A DNA stretch of 64,000 nt, from assembly GCA_016858145.1 (NCBI GenBank), contig JAEHOE010000124.1:62001-126000 (forward strand), written 5' to 3'. The notes under the pieces are model-generated. The model ran no database searches. It was not told the DNA's origin and worked only from the letters and a program-made list of their open reading frames with translations. Source of the stretch: Edaphochlamys debaryana. Taxonomy: Eukaryota; Chlorophyta; Chlorophyceae; Chlamydomonadales. The stretch's first letter is position 1. Every line of letters starts with the position of its first letter. Of the stretch, positions 1 through 11,600 are shown piece by piece. Position numbers and translations under genes: made by a program.

Positions 1-2
1 CC

Positions 3-90
3 GCCTGACGGGTCACCGCTGCCTCCTGACCCGCTCCCGACCCGCTCCTGACCCGCTCCTGACGGGTCACCGCTGCCTCCTTGCTGCCCC
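3..90. repeat. Short direct repeats near left edge
   Basis: A block reading about GACGGGTCACCGCTGCCTCC occurs at about 7-27 and again at about 61-81. GACCCGCTCC-type 10-mers lie between the two copies. The block falls just before the first exon that can be supported, so it is probably intronic sequence of the CAP gene. No function is assigned. Confidence 0.6.
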
Positions 91-127
91 GCTCGGCCCC
101 TCGCCCCCCCCCCACGGCTCCTCCCAG

Positions 128-1252
128 CGGCGCGGCGGCATCGCCCTCGTCCGCGCTCAACCGCACGTGCGCCGCATCGGTGGATCAGTTCTACAAGGAG
201 GTAGGGGGGATGCCTAAGAGGGGGGGATGACTAAGGGGCATGGGTGGGGGGTGTGGGGTGGGGGGTGGCGGCGTGGGGGATGGGGGATGGGGGGTCGGCT
301 GCGCATGCAGGCAACGCAGCCAGCTGACCCGGGGCCGGAGGGATACGGCCTCGACTCATGCGGCATGAGTCATGCCCCCATCGCCCGCCTACCCCTCAGC
401 TCCCTCTCACCTCTTGCCCCCACCCCTCCACCGCACCTCCCCCCCATCCTCACCTCCCCCTTCCCCCCACAGTCTGTCAACTACGTATTCAGCTCCACCC
501 CCTACACCACCAACCAGAACAGCAATGTGTTCCGCTTCACGGGGGTGAGGCGTGAGGCGTGGCGCCTAAGGCGTGGGCTCAGAGCAACTCTCTTGTCGGG
601 TTGGCTCCAAAGCTCAACATCGGTTGCAAGCAGCATGCGCGCACCCAGACCGTACCGCCGTACAACTTCCTACTGTGTGCCGTACCCTGCCGTACTTTGC
701 CGTACGCAGCTGGTGTGGAAGGCGTCGACGCGCATCGGCTGCGGCGCCGCGTACGGCGCCTGGGGGGCGACGGGGTCGTGCAAGGTGCGTGGGAGGAGGG
801 GGGTGGGTGGGGCGGTATGAAGATCTGCGATAGCGCAGGGTGGAGCATTCCCCCCATCGCCCCCGCCCCCACTGCCCCCTGCACCTCACATACGCCAAAC
901 CAACATGCCGCCCCTATCCCTCCCACCCCCGATCCCTTTCCCAGGTGGTGGTGTGTCGGCTCATGGCCGCGGGTAACTTCATCGGTGACGACTGGTTCAC
1001 GGCCAACGGTGAGGGGGAGGGGGGGGAGGGGGGTAGCGGTAGGGGACAAGGTGGGGGGCGACTGGTTAAAGAGGGGAGGGGAGGGGAGAGCGGGGAGGGG
1101 GGATGGAGAGAGGGCCTTTGAACGGTCGGTAGGATGGAGGAAGGGGCCACCCAGCGCGCCCCCGGGCGCTCTGACACTCATACTCCCTTGCCTCACCCCC
1201 CCCCCCTGCGCTCTCTTTCCTCGCAGTGTTCCCCAAGCTCACCACGGGTTAG
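128..1252 (+). CDS. CAP/SCP (PR-1-like) domain protein, 3' part
   Basis: Inferred exons are 128-200, 473-544, 710-784, 945-1008 and 1227-1252. All phases agree, and the last junction (AAC G / TG TTC) gives a clean stop, TAG at 1250-1252. Joined, they read ...SVDQFYKE, SVNYVFSS...FRFTG, LVWKASTRIGCGAA, then VVVCRLMAAGNFIGDDWF and ANVFPKLTTG. This matches the second half of CAP/SCP domains: the WY-E-like helix, the F-T-x-V-W-K-x-S-x-x-I-G-C-G signature, and the V-V-C-x-x-x-x-x-G-N-F strand. The N-terminal half, with the G-E-N motif and any signal peptide, lies left of the window. CAP proteins are usually secreted, with sterol-binding or protease-like roles in different lineages; nothing here decides the role. 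The exon 128-200 start is the least certain boundary. The intron at 545-709 contains several CCGTAC/GTACGG words. Confidence 0.8.
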
Positions 1253-2649
1253 GGCGACAGCGCGCAGGGGAAAGGGCTAATCCGCGTACGATCGGCTGAG
1301 CTGACTGCTAAAGCTACGCTTTGGGGGTATATTCATGCCCACGTGAGAAAGCTGGAGAAGCTCCTGTGGGCTGGGCTGAGTTCATAGCATCGTAGCTTAG
1401 CTAGATAAGCCATTCTGTTTTTTGTTCATGGCGCTGCATCCGCTCCCGGTGATGCGCCGTACACGGTACGGCCGCATCCCGCACGTGGCTGGAGGTCCAC
1501 CCCATTGCATCTGGCCTTAGGCTTGCTCCTTTCCTCCCTTTCATGTCGTACATAGCGCGCAAATAGCGGATCCGAGTGTGGGTCCCCGCGGGTGGCGACT
1601 CGAGTTGCGTACGGTTGCGCTCTTGCGCATGCAGTTTGCGTACGACAGGTCTTCCACCCCGAACTCTTCCTTGCTTTCTTGTGGTTGCGTGTGGCGTACC
1701 GTGCCCTGTGGCGGTGTCCTGGTGGGGCGTGGGCGTGTGGTCGTAATGGAGGAGGCCGGGCGGGTGCGGCTGGCAGCTCGACGGGGGTACTGTACTCGCA
1801 GGGGCCATGCAGCGTAGTCTGCACGTTGACGGGGGATGCAGTTGAACATGTGGGTGTAGCCGCTGCCGCAACTGGCGGTGTGTGTGTGTGGCGGGGGCCG
1901 GGGGGTGGCGGTTGTGGCGGCTCTCGCTCCGCTTGCCCAGCCCGAGAATGTGGGGCCCGTTGTGCCCTTGGGCTTTCGCATGCATTTATGTTGTAGCTAG
2001 AGCGGTGGAGACCCTTTGTGGGGAGACGGCCGTGGGCCAGCATTCGCGAGAGCATTCGCGCACTCGGCTCATCCCTTGCCCTGCGGGATACTCCCGCCTG
2101 GCGAGCACGTGGGAGATCCCGGCACCCCGCAGACCCCCGGGTCGACCTTCCGGCGCCACCGCGCCTACACCCAATCCCCCGCACCTGGCTATGGATGACG
2201 TACTGTGTTCAAGCTGGAGAAGTTGTAGTTTGCCGCAGTGGCCCAGACGCGGCACCCTTCGGTTTCCCGCGTCCCGATGCGACGCGTCGCCTTTGACTGA
2301 CGAGGGCGACCACTTGCATAGACGTGCCACGACAGCTACATAACCACAGAGGCAAGCTGGTAAAGCCACGCCAGCGAGCTGTCGAACCAAACAACTTCAT
2401 GGCCGCGTAGCCGCGTGCTTCCTCACCCCGAGAGTCAACTGCAACCTTATCACAGCTAGTCCAGTAGCAATTGAGCCTGTCGACCTTGACCTTTGGCCAC
2501 ATGCCGCTCCGCGCGAGAGCGCTCGGGAGCGCGCGAGCACACGCCCAGGAGGCAACACACGCAGCCCTTGACTGATAGCACTCTAACACGCCGCGCGGAA
2601 GGAGCGAGGAGGTCCAGCTGCGGAGGCTCCGCTGGTCGGCATCGCCGAC
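1253..2649. other. Intergenic region, no gene recognised
   Basis: About 1.4 kb lies between the CAP gene stop and the kinesin-like start codon. It has several GTAC-containing palindromic words (around 1453-1475 and 1608-1640) and open frames on both strands, but none has family motifs or sensible splice structure. The last 100 bases before 2650 are the presumed 5' untranslated region of the kinesin-like gene. No obvious TATA element is visible. Confidence 0.5.
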
Positions 2650-5600
2650 ATGGCTGGGCACCATGGCGGTGGCGGGTCCGTGGTTCTGGGCACGCGGCCC
2701 GAGTGGACCCGCACCACCCTGGGCATCCCCCTGGACACCATTGTGCGCGTGCACCCGGGGGCGGTGGGAGGTGAGGGGCGGTGGGGGCAGGGGGGGGGTG
2801 AGGGGCGCTGGGGGATGGGGGTGAGGGTGAGGGGGCAGAAGGAGGTGAGGGGCGGTGGGAGGTGAGGGGCGGTGGGGGGTAGTGGGGGTGAGGGTGAGGG
2901 GGCGGTGGAGGGTGAGGGGCGCTGGGGGCGGGGTGGGAGGTGAGGGCCGCAGCAGCAAGGCAGGTCAGGGGTGCGGGTGTGGGTGAAAGCTTTGGGTGGG
3001 TGAGGCCCCTGCCGGCAGAGGGAGGTCAGGGCTGGGGGCCGGGGTTGCGGGCTGAGGGCCGGGGGCCGGTGCCAGTGCCCGCGTGATCTTTCGGGCGGGG
3101 GACATGATTGCGGTGTTGAGGGCCGGGGACGGTAGATTGCAGGTGAGGGCTTGGGGTGGCAGAGGGCTGGCAGGAGGCCCATCAGGCATCATGAATGGGC
3201 ATGCAAAGGGGGGGGGTGGCGCTGGCGCAAGGTGGCTGTAGGACCTCTCCTCAAGCTGGCGTGGCTGGCATTGGGGCCGGCGCCGGGGCCGGGGCAGGGG
3301 CCGTGCGCTGCCTAGTGTGCACCGAGCCAAGCCCTACGCCGCCCGGCGCCGCGGCCGTCCTGCGCTCTCCCCTCCACGCCTCCCTCCCCCTCACCCCCTG
3401 CCCCCTCCCCCCTCTCCTACCCCCTCTCCTACCCCCCCCCCCCCCCAGCCAAGCCCGACCTCTCCTACTCCCGCAACCGGGTGTCGGTGTCACGGGTGCC
3501 GGGTGCAGCGGCGCGGCCGTGAGTGGGGCTTGGGCTGGGCCTGGGCCTGGGCCTGGGCCTCGGGCCTCGGGCCACGGGCCTGGGCCTGGGCCTGGGGCTG
3601 GGTGGGGGTTCTGTAGAAGGCAATGTGATGTGAGGGGCCGGCGCCGGGACCGGGGCTGGGGCCTGGGGCCTGGGGCCTGGGGCCTGGGGCCTGGGGCCTG
3701 GGGCCTGGGGCCTGGGGCCTGGGGCCTGGGCCTGGGCTTGGGCTGGGGCCGCGGGGGCTGGTCGAGGGTCAGGGTCAGGGGCGGGGACTGAGGGGTGTGT
3801 GGGTTTAGGACACCATCAAGCAGGGGAACCAGGGGGCCGGGGGGGCTGCACATGGGGGGCAGGGGTCCGGGGCCCAGGCGGGCGTGGTCCCAGGGACGAA
3901 GGGACGGCAGAGGCGGCGAGGGGGCCATAGGGGGGGTCGGGTGTCCCCTTGCCGGCCGGTCATGGGCGCCTCAAGGGCATGTGGCTCAGAGACCGCGTCC
4001 AACCGTCTCAACCGTTTCCAGCCGTCTCCAACCGTCCCCAACGTCTGTCGTGCCTCCCCCTGCCCCTCCCCCCAGTGAGGATGAGTTCGATGTGGGGTAC
4101 GTGTACGGCCCCGAATCCACCAACCAGGTGAGGGGGGGAGGGGGGAGAGGTAATGTGTGGGGGTGTGTGTGGAGGGCTGTGCCCAAGCCAGGTGCTGTGC
4201 GGCGAGGCGCTCCCCACGCGTGGTCGCCCTTTGCCCCCACCCCGCCTCTCCATGCTGCTGTGCCCTCAGCCCCGGCCCCAACACCCTCACCCCCCTCCCC
4301 TTCCCCTCCCCCTCTCCCCCTCACCCTCCTCAGGACGTTGCCGCCCGCTCCCTGCTGCCCCTCCTCTGCTCCTCTGCTCCTCCACTGCCCCCCACCCAAC
4401 ACCCTCCCCCCCTTGAACCCCCTCCCCCTCAGGACGTTGCCGCCCGCTCCCTGCTGCCCCTCCTTCGCAAGCTGGTGGATGGGTACAACGTGGCGGTGCT
4501 GGCCTTTGGGGCCACAGGTGGGGGGGGGGGGGTAGGGGCCGGAGGGCTGTTGGGAGGGGGAAGGGTTGGGGGTGAGGTGGGGGCCTTTGGGGCCACAGGT
4601 GGGGGGGGGGGGCGGAGGGGTCGGCATGGGGGAAGGGGGGGAGGGGGGGGGAGGGGGGGGGCCTTTGGGGCCACAGGTGGGGGGGGTGGGGGGCGGAGGG
4701 CTTGTGGGGGTGGGGTGAGGTGGGGGTTGGGGGGGGAGAGGAGAGGAGGGGGCGTTCGGGGGCAACAGGTGAAGGGCGGAGAGCTGTTGGGGGTTGGTGC
4801 GGGGTTGGGGGGGCATCAGGGGGGATGGGTTCAAGGTGGGAGAGAAGAGGAGGGTCGAAGAGCAGGGGACAATGCTGGAGGATGGAGAGAAGGGGCCCAA
4901 GCACATGAGGAGAGGGCCGTGGGCCGTACAGCATTTCCCCCCATGTGCTCGTGCCCCCTCCCCCCTCCCCCTCTGATCCCTCCCCTCTATCCCTTCCTTC
5001 CCCCTCCCGACCGGGCCCCCCCCCCCAGGCAGCGGCAAGACCCTGCTCATGGAGGGCTCCCTCTCTCGACAAGCCTCCTTTCCCCCTCCCCCCCCCCTCA
5101 TCTCCCCCTCTCCCCCCCCTCTGGCCCTCTCCCCCCCCCCCCCAGGCAGCGGCAAGACCCTGCTCATGGAGGGCTCCCTCTCTCGACAGCCTCCTTTCCC
5201 CCTCCCCCCCCCCTCATCTCCCCCCTCTCCCCCCCTCTGCCCTCTCCCCCCCCCCCCCCCAGGCAGCGGCAAGACCCTGCTCATGGAGGGCTCCCTCTCT
5301 CGACAGCCTCCTTTCCCTCCTCCCCCTCCCCCCCCCTCATCTCCCCCCTCTCCCCCCCTCTGCTGCCCTCTCCCCCCCACCCCCCCCCCAGGCAGCGGCA
5401 AGACCCTGCTCATGGAGGGCTCCCTCTCTCGACAGCCTCCTTTCCCCCCTCCCCCCCCCTCATCTCTCCCCCCTCTCCCCCCCCTCTGCCCTCTCCCCCC
5501 CCCCCAGGCAGCGGCAAAGACCCTGCTCATGGAGGGCTCCCTCTCTCGACAGCCTCCTTTCCCCCTCCCCCCCCCCCCTCATCTCCCCCCTCTCCCCCCT

Positions 5601-8600
5601 CTGGCCCTCTCCCCCCCCCCCCAGGCAGCGGCAAGACCCTGCTCATGGAGGGCTCCCTCTCTCTCGACAGCCTCCTTTCCCCCTCCCCCCCCCCTCATCT
5701 CCCCCCTCTCCCCCCCTCTGCCCTCTCCCCCCCCCCCCAGGCAGCGGCAAGAACCTGCTCATGGAGGGCTCCCTCTCTCGACAGCCTCCTTTTCCCCCCT
5801 CCCCCCCCCCCTCATCTCCCCCCTCTCCCCCCCTCTGCCCTCTCCCCCCCCCCCCCAGGGCAGCGGCAAGACCCTGCTCATGGAGGGCTCCCTCTCTCGA
5901 CAGCCTCCTTTCCCCCTCCCCCCCCCCTCATCTTCCCACCTCTCCCCCCCTCTGCCCTCTCCCCCCCCCCCCCAGGGCAGCGGCAAGACCCTGCTCATGG
6001 AGGGCTCCCTCTCTCGACAAGCCTCCTTTCCCCCTCCCCCCCCCCTCATCTCCCCCTCTCCCCCCCCTGCTGCCCTCTCCCCCCCCCCCCAGGCAGCGGC
6101 AAGACCCTGCTCCATGGAGGGCTTCCCTCTCTCGACAGCCTCCTTTCCCCCTCCCCCCCCCCTCATCTCCCCCCTCTCCCCCCCCTCTGCCCTCTCCCCC
6201 CCCCCCCCAGGCAGCGGCAAGACCCTGCTCATGAGGGGCTCCCTCTCTCGACAAGCCTCCTTTCCCCCTCCCCCCCCCCCTCATCTCCCCCCCTCTCTCC
6301 CCCCCCTCTGGCCCTCTCCCCCCCCCCCCAGGCAGCGGCAAGACCCTGCTCATGGAGGGCTCCCCTCTCTCGACAGCCTCCTTTCCCCCTCCCCCCCCCC
6401 CTCATCTCCCCCCTCTCCCCCCCTCTGCCCTCTCCCCCCCCCCCAGGCAGCGGCAAGACCCTGCTCATTGGAGGGCTCCCTCTCTCGACAGCCTCCTTTC
6501 CCCCTCCCCCCCCCCCCTCATCTCCCCCCTCTCCCCCCCCTCTGCCCTCTCCCCCCCCCCCCCAGGCAGCGGCAAGACCCTGCTCATGGAGGGCTCCCTC
6601 TCTCGACAGCCTCCTTTCCCCCTCCCCCCCCCCCTCATCTCCCCCCTCTCCCCCCCCTCTGCCCTCTCCCCCCCCCCCCCAGGCAGCGGCAAGACCCTGC
6701 TCATGGAGGGCTCCCTCTCTCGACAGCCTCCTTTTCCCCCTCCCCCCCCCCCTCATTCTCCCCCCTCTCCCCCCCTCTGCCCTCTCCCCCCCCCCCCAGG
6801 CAGCGGCAAGACCCTGCTCATGGAGGGCTCCCTCTCTCGACAGCCTCCTTTCCCCCTCCCCCCCCCCTCATCTCCCCCCTCTCCCCCCCTCTGCCCTCTC
6901 CCCCCCCCCCCAGGCAGCGGCAAGACCCTGCTCATGGAGGGCTCCCTCTCTCGACAGCCTCCTTTCCCCCTCCCCCCCCCCCTCATCTCCCCCCTCCTCT
7001 CCCCCCCTCTGCCCTCTCCCCCCCCCCCAGGCAGCGGCAAGACCCTGCTCATGGAGGGCTCCCTCTCTCGACAGCCTCCTTTCCCCCTCCCCCCCCCCCC
7101 TCATCTCCCCCCTCTCCCCCCCCTCTGCCCTCTCCCCCCCCCCCCAGGCAGCGGCAAGACCCTGCTCATGGAGGGCTCCAGCGGAAAGGAGCGGCACTCG
7201 CCCGAGGGGGGGGGCCTGGTGCACCTGGCGGTGGACGAGCTGTTCCGGCTGCTGGGGGAGAAGGCCGTGGCAGTGGGTGAGGAGCGGGGGGGGAGCGCAG
7301 GGGGTCAGCCCATTGCACACACACCGTGCCGGGTGCCTTAGGTCCCACTGGCTTTTGCGGAGCTGCCGACTCTCCCTGGCTTCTACAATCAGCCTTTCAG
7401 ACACAACTTCCCTTCCTCCCTCTAAACCCCCCCCCCCCCAGGCAGCGCCGTTGCCGAGAAGCGGCGGCTGCCCTCGGCCCGCGCCTTCGACTTTTTTCTG
7501 GAGACGTCCTTCGCGGAGGTGCACCGGAGGAGGTGGGGGGGGGCGGTGTTTGAGGGGGGTGAGGAGGGGAGGGGTAGTGTCTGGGACCGGCCTGTTCCAC
7601 CTGCCTGACTGATCATGCCTCGGGGAGGGGGTGGGAGTCCTGGCTGGAGGGGGGGACGAAGTCGGGGCAGGCGCTTGGCATGTGAGCGCCAGGGAAGAAA
7701 CGTCTCGCACGTTCCTCCCCCAGAACCTCCTGTACTCTCCTACTCCGTACCTCATCCCTCAAACCCGCCTCGCAGGTCCACGATCTGTACGCGAGGCCGG
7801 AGGCGGTGCGCGCGCCGCTGCAGGTGGGGGGATTGGGGTTGCGAGGGTGAGACGGAGCCTCCGATGACCAACCACCAACCACCAACCGCCCCCAACCAAC
7901 TCCCAGCCGCCTCCCAACCGCCTCCCAACCGCCAGGTGTACGAGGACCTGGCCGAGGGATGGCAGGTGTCGGGTCTCACCGCCCGCATCGCCAAGAGCAG
8001 TGCCGAGATGCGAACGCACTTCAACGCGGGGCGGCTGCAGAGGGATTCCACGGTGGGTGGAGGGGGATGGGGGGGAGGGAGAAGAGAAAAGGGGGGCGGG
8101 GCCTGCTTAGGGGCCGTGTGGGTTCAGGGCTGCTCGTGTTGAAGGGAGAAGCGTAGGCGCGGTGATTAGCCGGCCGGCCTTAGATATGGAACCCGGAGCC
8201 GGGAGTCCGAAGCCCGCCCCATCCCGCCCATCCCGAACCCGTTACGAGTGAGTCGCCGCTGCAGCCGCGGTACTATTGGCGTGGACTAGAGCTGGTGCAG
8301 CCCGCCGGCGGCGCAGAAGGGCACAGGAGAGCAGAGCAGACATGCGAACCGAGCAGCCCACCCGAAACAATCCCGTTAAACACCTAGAACAGAAGGGCCG
8401 TGTGGGTGTGAGTCTGTCCGGGGAGGGCGGGATGGGGACCGGGTACAGAGGGCAATGGGGCGGGCGCATGGGTGCTTGCAGCCCCTTGCACCCAGGCCCC
8501 TCCCTGCGCCTTTTGAGCCCTTCCCCCTCGCCTCCCTCTCCTCTCCCCCCCCCCTCCTCCCCCCCTCCTCCCCCGTAGAAGGAGGACGTGGGCCCGGTCC

Positions 8601-11600
8601 GCCCGTTTCCCTCCCTGTACCTACTAATCTCTCCCACACCCTCCCCAAAACCCCTTGTCTACCCCCTCGAGCTCGCTGGCCGCCGCCATACCTTCTGGGC
8701 TATCCAACCTCTAACATGTCGAAGATCTCCCTCCCCTGCCCCCCTCAGAAGGAGGACGTGGGCCCGGTGCACGAGCGCGCCTCCGCCGTGTTCACCATCT
8801 CCCTGGCGCAGTACGCCCCCGCCGCGGTGCCGGGGGAGGAGGATCGAATGCTGGTGGGGGGGGTGGGGGGGTGGGGGGTGGAAGGGCGTGGGAGAGGGGG
8901 TTGGAGGGGGTGGGAGGGGGGGGATGTGGGGGCTGAGCTGGGGGAAGGCAGAGGTAGGGAGTTGGGGGCTCGCGGACGGGGCTATGTGCCCGGGCTCGCG
9001 TGCCGCCGTGCCGCCATGCTTTTCACCCTCTCCCCCCCTCACCTTCCCCACCTTCCCCCCACTTTCCCTCACCTTCCTGGATCCAGTTCTCCCGGATCCA
9101 GTTCGTGGATCTGCCCGGATCCGAGCGCCTGGCGGAGGATCCCGAGGTGCTGCGCCTCCGCGAGGGCCCCCTGCTCAACCGCTCCCTCCATGCCTTCGGC
9201 GCCGCCCTCCGCTCCCTGGCGGAAGGACCCGGCGGCGGCCTGCAGCAAGCGGCGGTGGCGGCAGCCGCCGCCGCCGCCGCGGCCGCCACCGCCGCCGGCG
9301 GCGGGGGCCGCGGCGGGGCGGTGTCTGGGGCGGGCGGAATGCTGGCGGGGGCGGGGGCAGGGGGAGGGGGAGGGGGCGCGGCGGCGGGGGGGTATGGTGG
9401 AGGGGCGCTGGGCCTGGCGCTGGGGGCGGGGGTGCCGTTCGTCAATTACGAGGCGTCGGTGCTGACTAAGCTGCTGGCGGGTGAGGGGGTGCGGGATTTG
9501 GGGGGAGACGGGTAGTGGTGGTGGTGGTATGTGTGGGTGGGGAGGCTTTTGAGCGAGGTAGAGGGCAGGGCGGACCCGGCGGAGGGGGGGGGTATGCAGT
9601 GAGCGCGTTCAAGTTCGAGGCGGGCGAGTGGGGCCGCCGGGGCCGCGTCCTGCCTGACACACCCCTCCTAACCTGACCCGTCTCTCCCCCCCCTCTGAAC
9701 CTCCCTCCCCCCCCACAAACATCGACGCTCTGGGCGGCAACGCCTTCACCGATCCGGACCTCCCTGAAACCTCTCACGGCCCCCCCCATCCACACACCCC
9801 CTCAACACACACATCCCAATCCCCCCCCCTCCGCCCGCCCCCTCCAAAGACGCTCTGGGTGGCAACGCCCTGACCCTGCTGTGCGGCACGCTGCGGCAGG
9901 CGGATGGCTCCAGCGGCCTGCACGCAATCAACACGCTGCAGGTGTGTTCAGGATGCGAAGGGTCGGTGCGTGATAATTGTTAGTGCAGAAGGGGTGTGTG
10001 TGGGGTGGGGTGGGGTGGGGTGGGGGCCGGGGTGCAGGGGTGGGGTGGGTCAACACACTGCAGGTGGGTGTGTGGTGTGGTGGGAGGTGGCGGGGGGTCG
10101 GAGGGAGTGCCCTCCGCTGTGCACCAGGCCGGCCGGAGACAACCCATAACCTGGTATCGGTCCCTCCCCCCCTCCCCCCTCCCCCCTGCGCTCCCCCCCC
10201 CCCCAGTACCTGACCTTTGCCCGTGCGGCCAAGAACTTCCCAATCATCAACCACGGCCGGTAGGGGGGGCCGGGCGGGGAGGGGAGACGCAGGGCGGGGG
10301 GAAAGAGGCATAGAAGCAGCGCTTTTGCAATTTGCCAACACATCCGTGCACCCTCAGCAACCAGCGCTCTCTTCCTCGTCTCTCCATCCACCCCCACCTT
10401 CTCCCCCCTCTCCAGATCCCGCTCCGAGCCAAACATCCCCCCCTCTTTCTTCCTTCCCTCCCTCCCTCCCTCCTCCCTCCCCCTCTCAGGGCCCGGGGCC
10501 TGGTCCAGAAGCTGAGGCAGCGGCTGATGGCGGTGGTGGACGACCGGCAGGTGGGGGGATGAGGGGGAGGGGGGTTGGAGGGGGCGGGGGGAAGGGCGTG
10601 TGTGTTTCGTGACACGGTGGAGGGCAGCGCCTGATGGCGGTGGTGGACGACCGGCAGGTGGGGGGATGGGGTGTAGGGGGGTTGGAGGGGGAGGGAGAGG
10701 GTGTTTCGTGACACGGTGCGGTGCGGTGCGGGGGAGCAGTGACCAGTGATGTTTCCCACACATCAGCCGACCCATCCATACCCCCTATACTCCCCCCCTC
10801 GCCCTCGCCCTCCCCCCCTCCCGACCCCCCCCCACCAGGTGCTCCGTGAGATCATGGACTCCACTCCCGCGGTGGGGGACCCAAATGCAAACGCCCTAAA
10901 CATCGCCAAGGTGTGCGGGGGGAGAGGGGCGAGGGGTGCCTTGACCTACCAGTTATCGCCAGACCTTACCCCCCTACCCATGCCCTTCCACCCCCACCCC
11001 CTATTCCTCCCGAACCCGACCCGAACCAGCCCTGATTCAAAATCCCATGTGAACAGGCCCTTACCCTCCCCCCCCAGATCCGGGACATGGAGGCCAGGCT
11101 CATGGCCTACCCGCCTCCTACCCTTTCCCCCTACCCCTGCCCTTCATCCATCCCCCCTAACCCCCTCCCCCCCCTCCCCCCCCAGATCCGGGACATGGAG
11201 GCCAGGCTCATGGCCGCTCGCTCCGAGAACGCAGCGCTGGTGGAGGAGAAGGAGGCGCTGCAGGTGGGGGGTGGATGTGAGGGAGGAAGCGGATGGAGGA
11301 AGGGGGTTTGACGGGGGTAATTTTCGGAGCATTGAAGAGCGGAGGAAGACATAGAGCGGCAGCCGGTAGGGGGTCGGACGGGGGCTGACGGCGGGGAGGA
11401 GACCTGGGCGGGGGGCCCGGGAGGAGTCCTGGGCGGAGGTCTCAGTCCACCTTTGGCCTGTCCCCCTGACTCCACCCGCCTGGCGCCTTCTGCAGGCCCG
11501 CCTCTCTAAGCTGTACCAGGTGAGGAGCGGAGGGGGTTGGGTCGATTGGGAGTGCTGAGGGGGGACCGTCAGGGGGGTTGTCCGTACGGGAGTGTGATGA

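Noticed and set aside
3986..5530. Antisense Gly/Arg-rich frames opposite the kinesin gene
   Set aside because: They mirror C-rich intron sequence, have no family motifs, and conflict with a phase-consistent 34-exon model on the other strand.
5018..7147. Regular array of repeats and spacers resembling a CRISPR array
   Set aside because: The 'spacers' are near-identical C-tracts, not unique sequences. The unit is about 117 bp and carries exon sequence, and the setting is eukaryotic.
4157..7612. Very long Pro/Ser-rich open frames (up to 1151 codons) across the kinesin repeat array
   Set aside because: All three forward frames are open because the array is C-rich and lacks A and T. The frames are artefacts of composition. 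The real coding content is the GSGKT exon start in each unit.
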